Positions 34,906 to 41,190 of a DNA stretch of 64,000 nucleotides are shown here, piece by piece. Location of the stretch: contig NZ_BLIN01000005.1 of assembly GCF_009811555.1 (NCBI RefSeq), positions 434,001-498,000 on the forward strand, read 5' to 3'. Numbering within the stretch: the first letter of the stretch is position 1; every line of letters starts with the position of its first letter. Below the pieces are notes generated by a model. It was not told the DNA's origin. It did no database searches and saw only the letters and a program-made list of their open reading frames with translations. The stretch is from Streptomyces caniferus (lineage in GTDB: Bacteria > Actinomycetota > Actinomycetes > Streptomycetales > Streptomycetaceae). Position numbers and translations under genes: made by a program.

Positions 34906-35931
34906 TCAGGAACTCCTGGACCCGGCTGCTGCGGCCAGGTCCGGGTGGTGCCGGGCAACGATGTCGGGGAAGGAGCGGATCAGCCCTTTCATGACGTTGT
35001 CGCCGTAGAGGGCGAACAACGGGTTGCCGGCGACGTCGATGACTCCGCCGGCGCCCTCGACATAGGGGCTGGGCAGTGGCTGCATCGTGGCGTCCAGCCG
35101 GGGGTTGTAGAAGAAGGGAATGGAGTAGCGGTTGACGCCCGGGGCGGGCCGGACCACCCGGTGCTGGGTGGCACGCACATAGCCCCTCGTCGCCACCTCC
35201 AGCAGCTCTCCCAGGTTGACCACGAACGCTCCCGGGATCACCGGCACGTCCGCGAACGTGTCCTCCTCGACCGCGACCTGGAGGCCGCCGTTGTCGTCCT
35301 GGACGAGCAGTGTGAGGAGCCCGAGGTCGTTGTGGACGCCGGTCCCCTGGCCGGAGCCGTCGTCCTCGCTCGGCTGCGTGGGACCGGGGTAGTGCAGGAG
35401 CTTGAGGTGGATCTGCGGGTCCGGATCGACCACCTCGTCCAGAAACCCGGCGGGGGCGTCGAGCGACTCCAGCAGGAGCCGCAGCAGGCGGTGTGACAGG
35501 TCGGTCAGCCGGGTGATCCACGACTCGATGGCCGGGCGCAGCTCGGGCATCGCCTCGGGCCACTGGTTCCGGCCGATCAGGCACCGGTAGGCGGGATCGC
35601 CGGGCGCGGACGGCGTCGCGGGCTGCTCCGGCCCGATGTCCAGCTGCTGACGCTGGTCGGGGATGCCCTTGGTGTGTTCGCGGCCGAGTTCGGAGTAGCC
35701 GCGGAACAGCGGCGAGTCGAGGATGTTCAGCGCGAGCCGGTCGGCCTCGGGCAGGGCGAAGAACCGGCGGGTGAGCTCGAGCATCTCGTCGGCGTCCTCG
35801 ATGCCGTGGCCGACGAGCTGGAAGAAGCCGATCTCGTGCACGGCCCTGCGCAACCGGGTCAGGAACGCTGCCCGGTCCTCTTCCGAACCGGCGGCGTCAC
35901 GAATGTCGAGCACGGGAAACGTGTCGGTCAT
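34906..35931 (-). CDS. IPNS-like Fe(II)/2-oxoglutarate oxygenase
   Basis: A 341-residue enzyme of the isopenicillin-N-synthase-like dioxygenase family. The N-terminal DIOX_N part has FPVLDIRDA and EIGFFQLVGHGIEDADEM. The iron triad is His-x-Asp in GTGVHNDLGLLTLL and the distal His in ATQHRVV, and the RYSIPFFYNP segment gives the Arg-x-Ser 2-oxoglutarate site. It should hydroxylate, desaturate or cyclise a pathway intermediate. The ATG at 35931 overlaps the QueC stop (ATGA), so it is translationally coupled to QueC and a shorter start is chosen over the frame from 36033. Confidence 0.9.
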   Translation of the reverse strand: MTDTFPVLDIRDAAGSEEDRAAFLTRLRRAVHEIGFFQLVGHGIEDADEMLELTRRFFALPEADRLALNILDSPLFRGYSELGREHTKGIPDQRQQLDIGPEQPATPSAPGDPAYRCLIGRNQWPEAMPELRPAIESWITRLTDLSHRLLRLLLESLDAPAGFLDEVVDPDPQIHLKLLHYPGPTQPSEDDGSGQGTGVHNDLGLLTLLVQDDNGGLQVAVEEDTFADVPVIPGAFVVNLGELLEVATRGYVRATQHRVVRPAPGVNRYSIPFFYNPRLDATMQPLPSPYVEGAGGVIDVAGNPLFALYGDNVMKGLIRSFPDIVARHHPDLAAAAGSRSS

Positions 35932-36617
35932 GGCAGCTCCTTCGAATCGCTGGTCTGGTAGGTGGTCGGATCGGGCACGCCGGCGTCCCGGAAGGCTTCC
36001 TGCCGCTCCCGGCAGGCGGCGCACCGTCCGCACTGCAGCGCGTCGCCGCGAAAGCAGCTCCAGGTATCGGTCCAGGGGACGCCGAGTTCCTCACCGAGCG
36101 ACACCACGTCGCTCTTGCGCAGCCTGACCAGCGGCGCGGTCAGCGTCAGGTCGGGGTGTGCGTATCCGCGGGTCGCGATCCGCTCCATGGCGAGGAAGGA
36201 ATCGATGAACGCGGCATTGCTGTCGGGCGCGGCCTGCAGGTCGTCGACCACCCCGACGGCCACCGCTTCCGCCTTCTGGGCGACGGCGACCGCGAAGGCG
36301 ACGGACAGCAGCAGGGCGTTGCGGTTGGGTACGACGTTCGGACTTCCGCCGGACGACCCACTCTGGTGATCCGGCACGTCGACGGTCGGGTCGGTGAGCG
36401 AGGAGCCGCTCAGGAGCGTGCCGACGGGGCTGAGATCGACGACATCGTGCGGCACTCCGAGCGAGCGAGCCGCCTTCTCGGCGAATTCGTGCTCGACGAG
36501 ATGACGCTGGCCGTAGTTCACGGACAGCAGGTGGAGTGTGTGTCCTTGCGCCTGGAGGTGGTAGGCCATGGTGACCGAGTCCAGGCCGCCGGACACGATT
36601 GCGACAGTTTTCGGCAT
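35928..36617 (-). CDS. queC: 7-cyano-7-deazaguanine synthase QueC
   Basis: A 229-residue QueC. It converts 7-carboxy-7-deazaguanine with ammonia and ATP into preQ0 (7-cyano-7-deazaguanine). The PP-loop IVSGGLDSVTMAYHL is near the start, VPNRNALLLSVAFA in the middle, and the zinc site CFRGDALQCGRCAACRERQEAF at the end with four Cys. Its length is normal. It overlaps the oxygenase gene by 4 bases and follows the Asp/Asn-hydroxylase gene by 102 bases. A second copy for tRNA modification is not expected in Streptomyces, which in general lack queuosine synthesis. Confidence 0.96.
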   Translation of the reverse strand: MPKTVAIVSGGLDSVTMAYHLQAQGHTLHLLSVNYGQRHLVEHEFAEKAARSLGVPHDVVDLSPVGTLLSGSSLTDPTVDVPDHQSGSSGGSPNVVPNRNALLLSVAFAVAVAQKAEAVAVGVVDDLQAAPDSNAAFIDSFLAMERIATRGYAHPDLTLTAPLVRLRKSDVVSLGEELGVPWTDTWSCFRGDALQCGRCAACRERQEAFRDAGVPDPTTYQTSDSKELP

Positions 36618-36719
36618 GCGTCGCCTTCCGGCTGGCGGGATGAGAGGGAGGATCAGTACTTCGGGATCAGTGCGGCGGTGTGCCGTGCACCGGAACGGCG
36701 GCGGACGTGCGGGCGTCCG

Positions 36720-37700
36720 TCACGGCGCCGGGGTGGCCGGGACCCGCAGCTGCTCGGATCGGTGGCCCTTGCGGTAGGTCAGTTCGACTTCCGGCCGCGG
36801 ACCGTCCAGCCTCGTGGTGAGGGTCCGCTCCTCGCTCCACCCGACCAGGCGGTACTCGTTTCCGCCGAGGGCCGCGAGCGGGAAGAGGTGGTCCTGGGGA
36901 GAGCGAACGGCAAGGCCCGTGCCGGTGTCGACGATGCTGAAGCCGGCCTGGGGCTGCGCGCCGGTGAGCGACCCGAACTCCTCGATCTCCAGCAGGTGCG
37001 CCGGTGCGTCGAACGAACATTGCGCCGCTTTCCGCTCTTGAGCGGTCGTGGCCACGGTCGGACGGTTGTAGAGCACCTCGGGACCGTTGAAGTAGTCGGC
37101 CCAGTCGGCCGGGAACAACCGTGCCAGCTCCGGTGTGACGAGCACGTCCACGACGAGATGCACCCGGTGCTCGGGGCCGAGGTTCTGGATCTGGTGCTTG
37201 CGGCTGAAGTCGCCGAACCAGAACTCACCGGGCTGCCAGCGATGGATCACACCGTCCAGGTCCAGCAAGGCTTCCTCGTGGGTGGTGACCGGGATGTGCA
37301 GCCGGGCCACGCCCCAGTCCGGGGCGAACTTGGCATCGTTGTGGCGGTATCCGACGACGCCGGGGCCGAGATCCATGAACCGGACCGCGTAGAGGGGTCC
37401 GGGAATCGAGCGCAGGACCTCCCGCACGTACGGCATGTGGTCCAGCCACTCGGTGTCGGCGAACTCCGCGGAGCCCGGACCGCCCGGGTCGGTACGTGTC
37501 TTGTCACCACCGGGGCTGCGTACCGAGAGGCAGCGCCAGTCCTGCTCGGCCCACCTGGACACCCGCCCGTTCGTGTACGAGCTCTGCTCGTCCCACAGAT
37601 GGTCGCGCGCCGTCATGAGGTCGGCCACCAGCCGGTCGGCGTCCAGCGCGGGGAGCAGCCGAACCGCTTCCGCAGGCGTCGAGGAATCATGCACGTTCAT
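36720..37700 (-). CDS. Aspartyl/asparaginyl beta-hydroxylase-like oxygenase
   Basis: A 326-residue protein of the Asp/Asn beta-hydroxylase family (cupin-fold, 2-oxoglutarate-dependent). The catalytic core reads MDLGPGVVGYRHNDAKFAPD, then RLHIPVTT (first iron His), WQPGEFWFGDFSRKHQIQN (second His) and HRVHLVVDV (Arg for 2-oxoglutarate). The family often lacks the acidic ligand and binds iron through two His. A C-terminal extension of about 120 residues is unassigned. The ATG at 37700 has AAAGGA upstream; the longer frame to 38027 is not supported. It probably beta-hydroxylates an amino acid residue of the product. Confidence 0.88.
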   Translation of the reverse strand: MNVHDSSTPAEAVRLLPALDADRLVADLMTARDHLWDEQSSYTNGRVSRWAEQDWRCLSVRSPGGDKTRTDPGGPGSAEFADTEWLDHMPYVREVLRSIPGPLYAVRFMDLGPGVVGYRHNDAKFAPDWGVARLHIPVTTHEEALLDLDGVIHRWQPGEFWFGDFSRKHQIQNLGPEHRVHLVVDVLVTPELARLFPADWADYFNGPEVLYNRPTVATTAQERKAAQCSFDAPAHLLEIEEFGSLTGAQPQAGFSIVDTGTGLAVRSPQDHLFPLAALGGNEYRLVGWSEERTLTTRLDGPRPEVELTYRKGHRSEQLRVPATPAP

Positions 37701-37817
37701 CGTTGTCCTTTCATGTCGACCGGACCGGATTCGCTGGTGTGTCGAGAAGAGCGGCCTCGGTCCGTGCGCGGGCCGGCGAACGCACCGGCGGCGACGGACA
37801 GGGCCGGGATTGCGCTG

Positions 37818-37850
37818 CCATCGGCCGTGCGCGTCCCGCACGGCCGATGG
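37818..37850. terminator. Hairpin terminator between FolE and the hydroxylase
   Basis: Perfect 14-base arms CCATCGGCCGTGCG (37818-37831) and CGCACGGCCGATGG (37837-37850) enclose a 5-base loop, about 220 bases beyond the folE stop on the minus strand. With the 372-base gap it suggests that the queC part and the folE-queD-queE part are separate transcripts. No gene is seen in 37701-38072. Confidence 0.6.
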
Positions 37851-38072
37851 TCCGGCCACCGTGTGACCGCGCGATCGCCCTTCCAGCGGGCCGGGAACAC
37901 GACACCGACCGGCCGGAAGCGCGGGCCGGCGACCGTCGCGAGGCCAGGCAGGGCGACGATCGCCACATCCGCCGACACCGCCGGAACCAGGCCTGTCATA
38001 CCGAAGGGACCACTGGCCGGGCAGCACTCAACGGGTCGCTGACTGCTGCTATTTGCGGAGTCGGACGGTTCA

Positions 38073-38663
38073 TCACGCCCGGAGCAGGTCGAACAGCTCG
38101 CCCCGGAGCCCGGCGTCCGTGCTGAACTCCCCGCGATAGGCGGTCGAGGTCATCTGCGCGGCAGCCTTGATGCCGCGCATCGACATGCAAAGGTGCTCGC
38201 CCTTCGCTATGACCGCGACGTCCGGGGTACCGCTCAGGGTGCTGATCTCGAGCGCGATCTGGTCCACGAGACGCTCTTGGACCTGCAGCCTGTGCGCGTA
38301 CTGATGGGCGACCCTGGCGAACTTCGACAGCCCGAGCAGTTGCCCCGTCGGGCGGTAGGCGATCGTCACGGAGCAGTTGAACGGCAGGAGGTGGTGCTCG
38401 CACAGCGACCAGACCTGAATGTCCGAGACGACGACGAGCTGGCTCGTGCCGATGGACTCGAAAAGGGTGCCCAGCGAACCCGGGTCGTAGTTGATGAACT
38501 CTCGCCACCAGCGAGCGAAGCGCGCAGGGGTGTCGCGCAGTCCTTCGCGATTCGGGTCCTCGCCGATCTCCTCCAGGAGTTGGCGGGCGAGTCCGACCAG
38601 TGGGTCCTCGGTCGTCCTCGCGGCGGACGGGTCGCTGTCGAGTTCCAGCTTTGTCACCGACAT
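38073..38663 (-). CDS. folE: GTP cyclohydrolase I
   Basis: A 196-residue type I GTP cyclohydrolase, which converts GTP to 7,8-dihydroneopterin triphosphate, the first step of both folate and deazaguanine synthesis. The zinc ligands are visible in SLCEHHLLPF and GEHLCMSMRG, with the family strings DTPARFARWW and GLSKFARVAHQYAHRLQVQE. Its position next to QueD and QueE shows that it is the dedicated preQ0-pathway copy rather than the housekeeping folate enzyme (inference from context). The ATG lies 36 bases after the queD stop. Confidence 0.97.
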   Translation of the reverse strand: MSVTKLELDSDPSAARTTEDPLVGLARQLLEEIGEDPNREGLRDTPARFARWWREFINYDPGSLGTLFESIGTSQLVVVSDIQVWSLCEHHLLPFNCSVTIAYRPTGQLLGLSKFARVAHQYAHRLQVQERLVDQIALEISTLSGTPDVAVIAKGEHLCMSMRGIKAAAQMTSTAYRGEFSTDAGLRGELFDLLRA

Positions 38664-38699
38664 GCGGTCACCTTTCGTCGGGCTTCGGAGTTTCCGACC

Positions 38700-39062
38700 T
38701 CACGGCCGGTACTCGGCCCACGTCTTGGGAGTTTCTGAGATGCGTACACAGGTCAACTCGGGAAACTTCGTCGACCATGTCTTGTAGATCCAGGCCGCCA
38801 TGTGCTCAGCAGTCGGGTTTTCGTCCATCACATCGTTCAGATGCCGATGGTCGAGATGATCGTCCAGCCAGGACTTGAATGCGGACAATTCTCCGTAGTC
38901 CCGAACGAAGCCCACGGGCAACAGATCCGCGTCCTGGGCTCCAAGCTCCAGCTCGATCACATAGTTGTGCCCGTGCAGGCGGGCACACTGGTGCTCAGGA
39001 GGAAGGCCGGCCAGCTGGTGACTGGCCGAGAATTCAAATTTCTTCGTGATGCGAAATGTCAT
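38700..39062 (-). CDS. queD: 6-carboxytetrahydropterin synthase QueD
   Basis: A 120-residue enzyme of the PTPS/QueD family. It converts dihydroneopterin triphosphate to 6-carboxy-5,6,7,8-tetrahydropterin. The zinc His are in FSASHQL and LHGHNYVIE, the catalytic Cys lies in EHQCARLHGH, and the DHRHLND and ENPTAEHMA signatures follow. The length is normal. It lies 31 bases downstream of queE in the same direction. Confidence 0.96.
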   Translation of the reverse strand: MTFRITKKFEFSASHQLAGLPPEHQCARLHGHNYVIELELGAQDADLLPVGFVRDYGELSAFKSWLDDHLDHRHLNDVMDENPTAEHMAAWIYKTWSTKFPELTCVRISETPKTWAEYRP

Positions 39063-39093
39063 CGATCCGAGTTCCCTTCGCGCGTGCCGTTGC

Positions 39094-39807
39094 TCACACG
39101 CCGCGTTTGTCGTCCCACACCAAGGTGTGCAGTCTGGTCGTCAGGTTCCAGCCGCGCTCTACCACCGCGTCGGCCAACTCGCTCATGTGCTTGGTGACAT
39201 CGTCGGCGCTGCGCCCGATCGGCATGATCCATACGGAGGACAGGTCGAAGGCGGCAACCAGCTCGGCCACTTCGTCGAGATCGCGGGTGTTCTGGCAGAC
39301 GAACTTGAACGTGCTTTCCGGCAGCGCCGAAAGATTGGTGAGTGCGGAAGGGACTATCCTGCGGTGCCGGGGGTCGCCCGAATGCGACAGCTTCGGCGAG
39401 ACGTTGAACCTGACGCCGGCGGCGACGAGTTCGGGGTGCGCGGCGTGCGTCCCGTTGGTCTCGATCTCGATCTCTATACCGCGTTCGGTCAGTGCCGCCA
39501 CCAGCGGAATCAACCGCTCTTGCTGGCCCAGGGGCTCACCCCCGGAAATCACGATCAGATCGGTGTCGAAGCCGACCAATTCCGCGACCACTTCTTCGAC
39601 CGGCCGGCGGTGCAGCTCCTTACGCGGATCGTGGGCGATCCCGCTCTCCGCGGCTCCGGTCCAGTCCCAGGTGTAGGGCGTATCGCACCACGAGCACGAC
39701 AGGTTGCACCCGCCGAGTCGCAGGAACGCGCACCTGCGTCCCAGGGACCGGCCCTCGCCCTGGACGGTCGGACCGAAGATTTCGTTTACTACGAGATCCT
39801 GCTCCAT
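39094..39807 (-). CDS. queE: 7-carboxy-7-deazaguanine synthase QueE (radical SAM)
   Basis: A 237-residue radical SAM enzyme that contracts the pterin ring to 7-carboxy-7-deazaguanine. The [4Fe-4S] cluster motif is C-x3-C-x2-C in GGCNLSCSWCDTPYTWD, preceded by the QueE opening NEIFGPTVQGEGRSLGRRCA. Glycine-rich SAM motif SGGEPLGQQ and the strand EIEIETNGT follow. It begins 13 bases after the methyltransferase stop. The start is fixed by the conserved N-terminus. Confidence 0.96.
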   Translation of the reverse strand: MEQDLVVNEIFGPTVQGEGRSLGRRCAFLRLGGCNLSCSWCDTPYTWDWTGAAESGIAHDPRKELHRRPVEEVVAELVGFDTDLIVISGGEPLGQQERLIPLVAALTERGIEIEIETNGTHAAHPELVAAGVRFNVSPKLSHSGDPRHRRIVPSALTNLSALPESTFKFVCQNTRDLDEVAELVAAFDLSSVWIMPIGRSADDVTKHMSELADAVVERGWNLTTRLHTLVWDDKRGV

Positions 39808-39820
39808 GGCGCACCGTTTC

Positions 39821-40603
39821 CTATGAGTGGGACGGCTCGACGGCCGCCGGCTTCTGCGCCTGCACGATGAACCAGTGCCGACTCAGCCGGACACCCTGAT
39901 CGACGGACACCGCGGCGACATAGCGATCGAATGCTTCCTTGTCCGCCGCCGAGTCGTAGTTGTCGACGATCGGCACTTGGTGCAGAAAGGTGTCCAGGTC
40001 TTCCGCCGAGTGGTAGAACTCCTCGAAACGGAACGCCTGGTTACTCGTCACGACGAAGCCTGCGTCGGACAGTTCCTGCGCAATCCCCTCCGCCAAGGGC
40101 CTGCCGTTCCAGCTGTCGAAGTCCTGGCCGCGACCGAACGTCTCCTTCAGCTCGCGTGCGTCCTGCTCCCCGATCCCCATGTACATCACGACCCCACCGG
40201 GGCGCAGCACCCGCTCGAACTCGGCGGCGATCAGCGGACCGCGGCGGGAGGTGACCACATCGGCGTAGCCGTCGGGCAGCCCCGTCCGGGTGGCGTCGCA
40301 CAGCTCGAACGTGACGTGCGAAAGTCCTGCCTCCGCCCGGTACCGCGCGGCGCATTCCAGCATCGACGTCGACAGATCCATGCCGGTCACGTCGCCGTAC
40401 GCGGGAGAGATGCGCAGCAGACTCCGCCCGTCGGCGCAGCCGACATCCAGCAGCCGGGCGTGCGGCGTTCCCAGTGCCTTCGCCAGTTCATCGAAGACGT
40501 CGTCCGGGCGGCCGTCGGGGAATACGTCGGTGCTCCGCGCATCGCTCCGGTAGCCGCCGAACCGCTCGGCCACCCGGGAGTAGAACTCCGCGTCCATCGT
40601 CAT
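39821..40603 (-). CDS. SAM-dependent methyltransferase (class I)
   Basis: A 260-residue Methyltransf_11-type enzyme. Motif I is LLDVGCADGRSLLRI, motif II/post I DVTGMDLSTSM, and motif III VLRPGGVVMYMGIG. The class does small-molecule O-, N- or C-methylation; the substrate is unknown. It is the first gene of the queE-queD-folE series, 13 bases ahead of queE, so methylation of the deazaguanine or of the final product is plausible. The ATG at 40603 follows GGGGAAGG; a second in-frame ATG two codons later cannot be excluded. Its start overlaps the stop of a small upstream frame. Confidence 0.88.
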   Translation of the reverse strand: MTMDAEFYSRVAERFGGYRSDARSTDVFPDGRPDDVFDELAKALGTPHARLLDVGCADGRSLLRISPAYGDVTGMDLSTSMLECAARYRAEAGLSHVTFELCDATRTGLPDGYADVVTSRRGPLIAAEFERVLRPGGVVMYMGIGEQDARELKETFGRGQDFDSWNGRPLAEGIAQELSDAGFVVTSNQAFRFEEFYHSAEDLDTFLHQVPIVDNYDSAADKEAFDRYVAAVSVDQGVRLSRHWFIVQAQKPAAVEPSHS

Positions 40604-40797
40604 CGGCCGTGCACCTTCCCCTGAACCACGGTCGAGGGGAGGCCCTGGTGCGCACACACCGGTTCCTTTCTCTTCCGTGGGAAATCCCTGACACGGTCTA
40701 CCGCTGCTGTCGCGGAGGGCTTTGTGCCGCGCTGCGATGCGGTTTCCGGGACGCCGGACGCGGCGGATGTCACCGCGTCCCGGGTCACTACGGTCAT
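40600..40797 (-). CDS. Small upstream ORF, 65 codons, coupled to the methyltransferase
   Basis: ATG at 40797 is preceded by CAAGGAG at a good distance, and the stop (TGA) overlaps the methyltransferase ATG as ATGA, the arrangement seen for genuine coupled genes here. The peptide is hydrophilic and basic in the middle (DRVRDFPRKRKEP) with one Cys. Third-position GC is about 75%, lower than the neighbours, and AGA and AGG codons occur, so it might instead be a leader. I do not recognise it. Confidence 0.35.
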   Translation of the reverse strand: MTVVTRDAVTSAASGVPETASQRGTKPSATAAVDRVRDFPRKRKEPVCAHQGLPSTVVQGKVHGR

Positions 40798-41021
40798 TCG
40801 GACCACTCCTTGAAGCCGTCCCCTGAAGGGGCGCCGAGGTCGGCAGGACCCAATCTCCGGTGTCGCCCTATCGGCCCGGCATCACGGCGCATCCACGATC
40901 GGAGGGGACGCGATAAGACGGTGATAGCGCGAGCATGCGGCGGGGATGGACACCTGGTCCACGCTGGGTTCACCAACGCCCGGACGCATCGCGAAACGGG
41001 TGCCGATGGGAGGGGAACTGA

Positions 41022-41168
41022 ATGGCCATCAAGAACTTGGCGTCCGCCACGGGGGCCGGCGTCGTGCCGGTCCCGGACGCAGCAGGACACCAGCGCGGCA
41101 TGAAGCAGTGCCCGGTCGCCGTGTTGTCGGCCGGCGAAACACCGGCCGACAACACGCCGTGGACCTGA
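41022..41168 (+). CDS. Small rightward ORF, 48 codons, possible peptide
   Basis: ATG at 41022 has GGGAGGGG 6 bases upstream, the best RBS of the neighbourhood, and begins MAIKNLASATGAGVVPVPDA; it ends TPADNTPWT. It is the only plus-strand frame between two leftward genes. Its last third overlaps a perfect hairpin that probably terminates the leftward SARP gene, so selection on the hairpin could create the appearance of coding. It could be a small structural or precursor peptide. Nothing recognisable was found. Confidence 0.35.
   Translation: MAIKNLASATGAGVVPVPDAAGHQRGMKQCPVAVLSAGETPADNTPWT
41121..41155 (-). terminator. Perfect hairpin after the large SARP gene
   Basis: The 14-base arms GTGTTGTCGGCCGG (41121-41134) and CCGGCCGACAACAC (41142-41155) enclose CGAAACA. 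It lies 36 bases beyond the stop codon of the leftward AfsR-like gene, the expected place for its terminator. The 588-base gap 40604-41190 otherwise holds only the two small ORFs listed. Confidence 0.75.
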
Positions 41169-41190
41169 CGGACCGGCATGCCTCCGGGTA

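Noticed and set aside
35928..40603. Whether the que genes serve queuosine in tRNA or 7-deazaguanine in DNA
   Set aside because: No QueF, QueA, TGT, DpdA or other Dpd genes are nearby, and the genes are interleaved with tailoring enzymes and SARPs, which favours a secondary metabolite.
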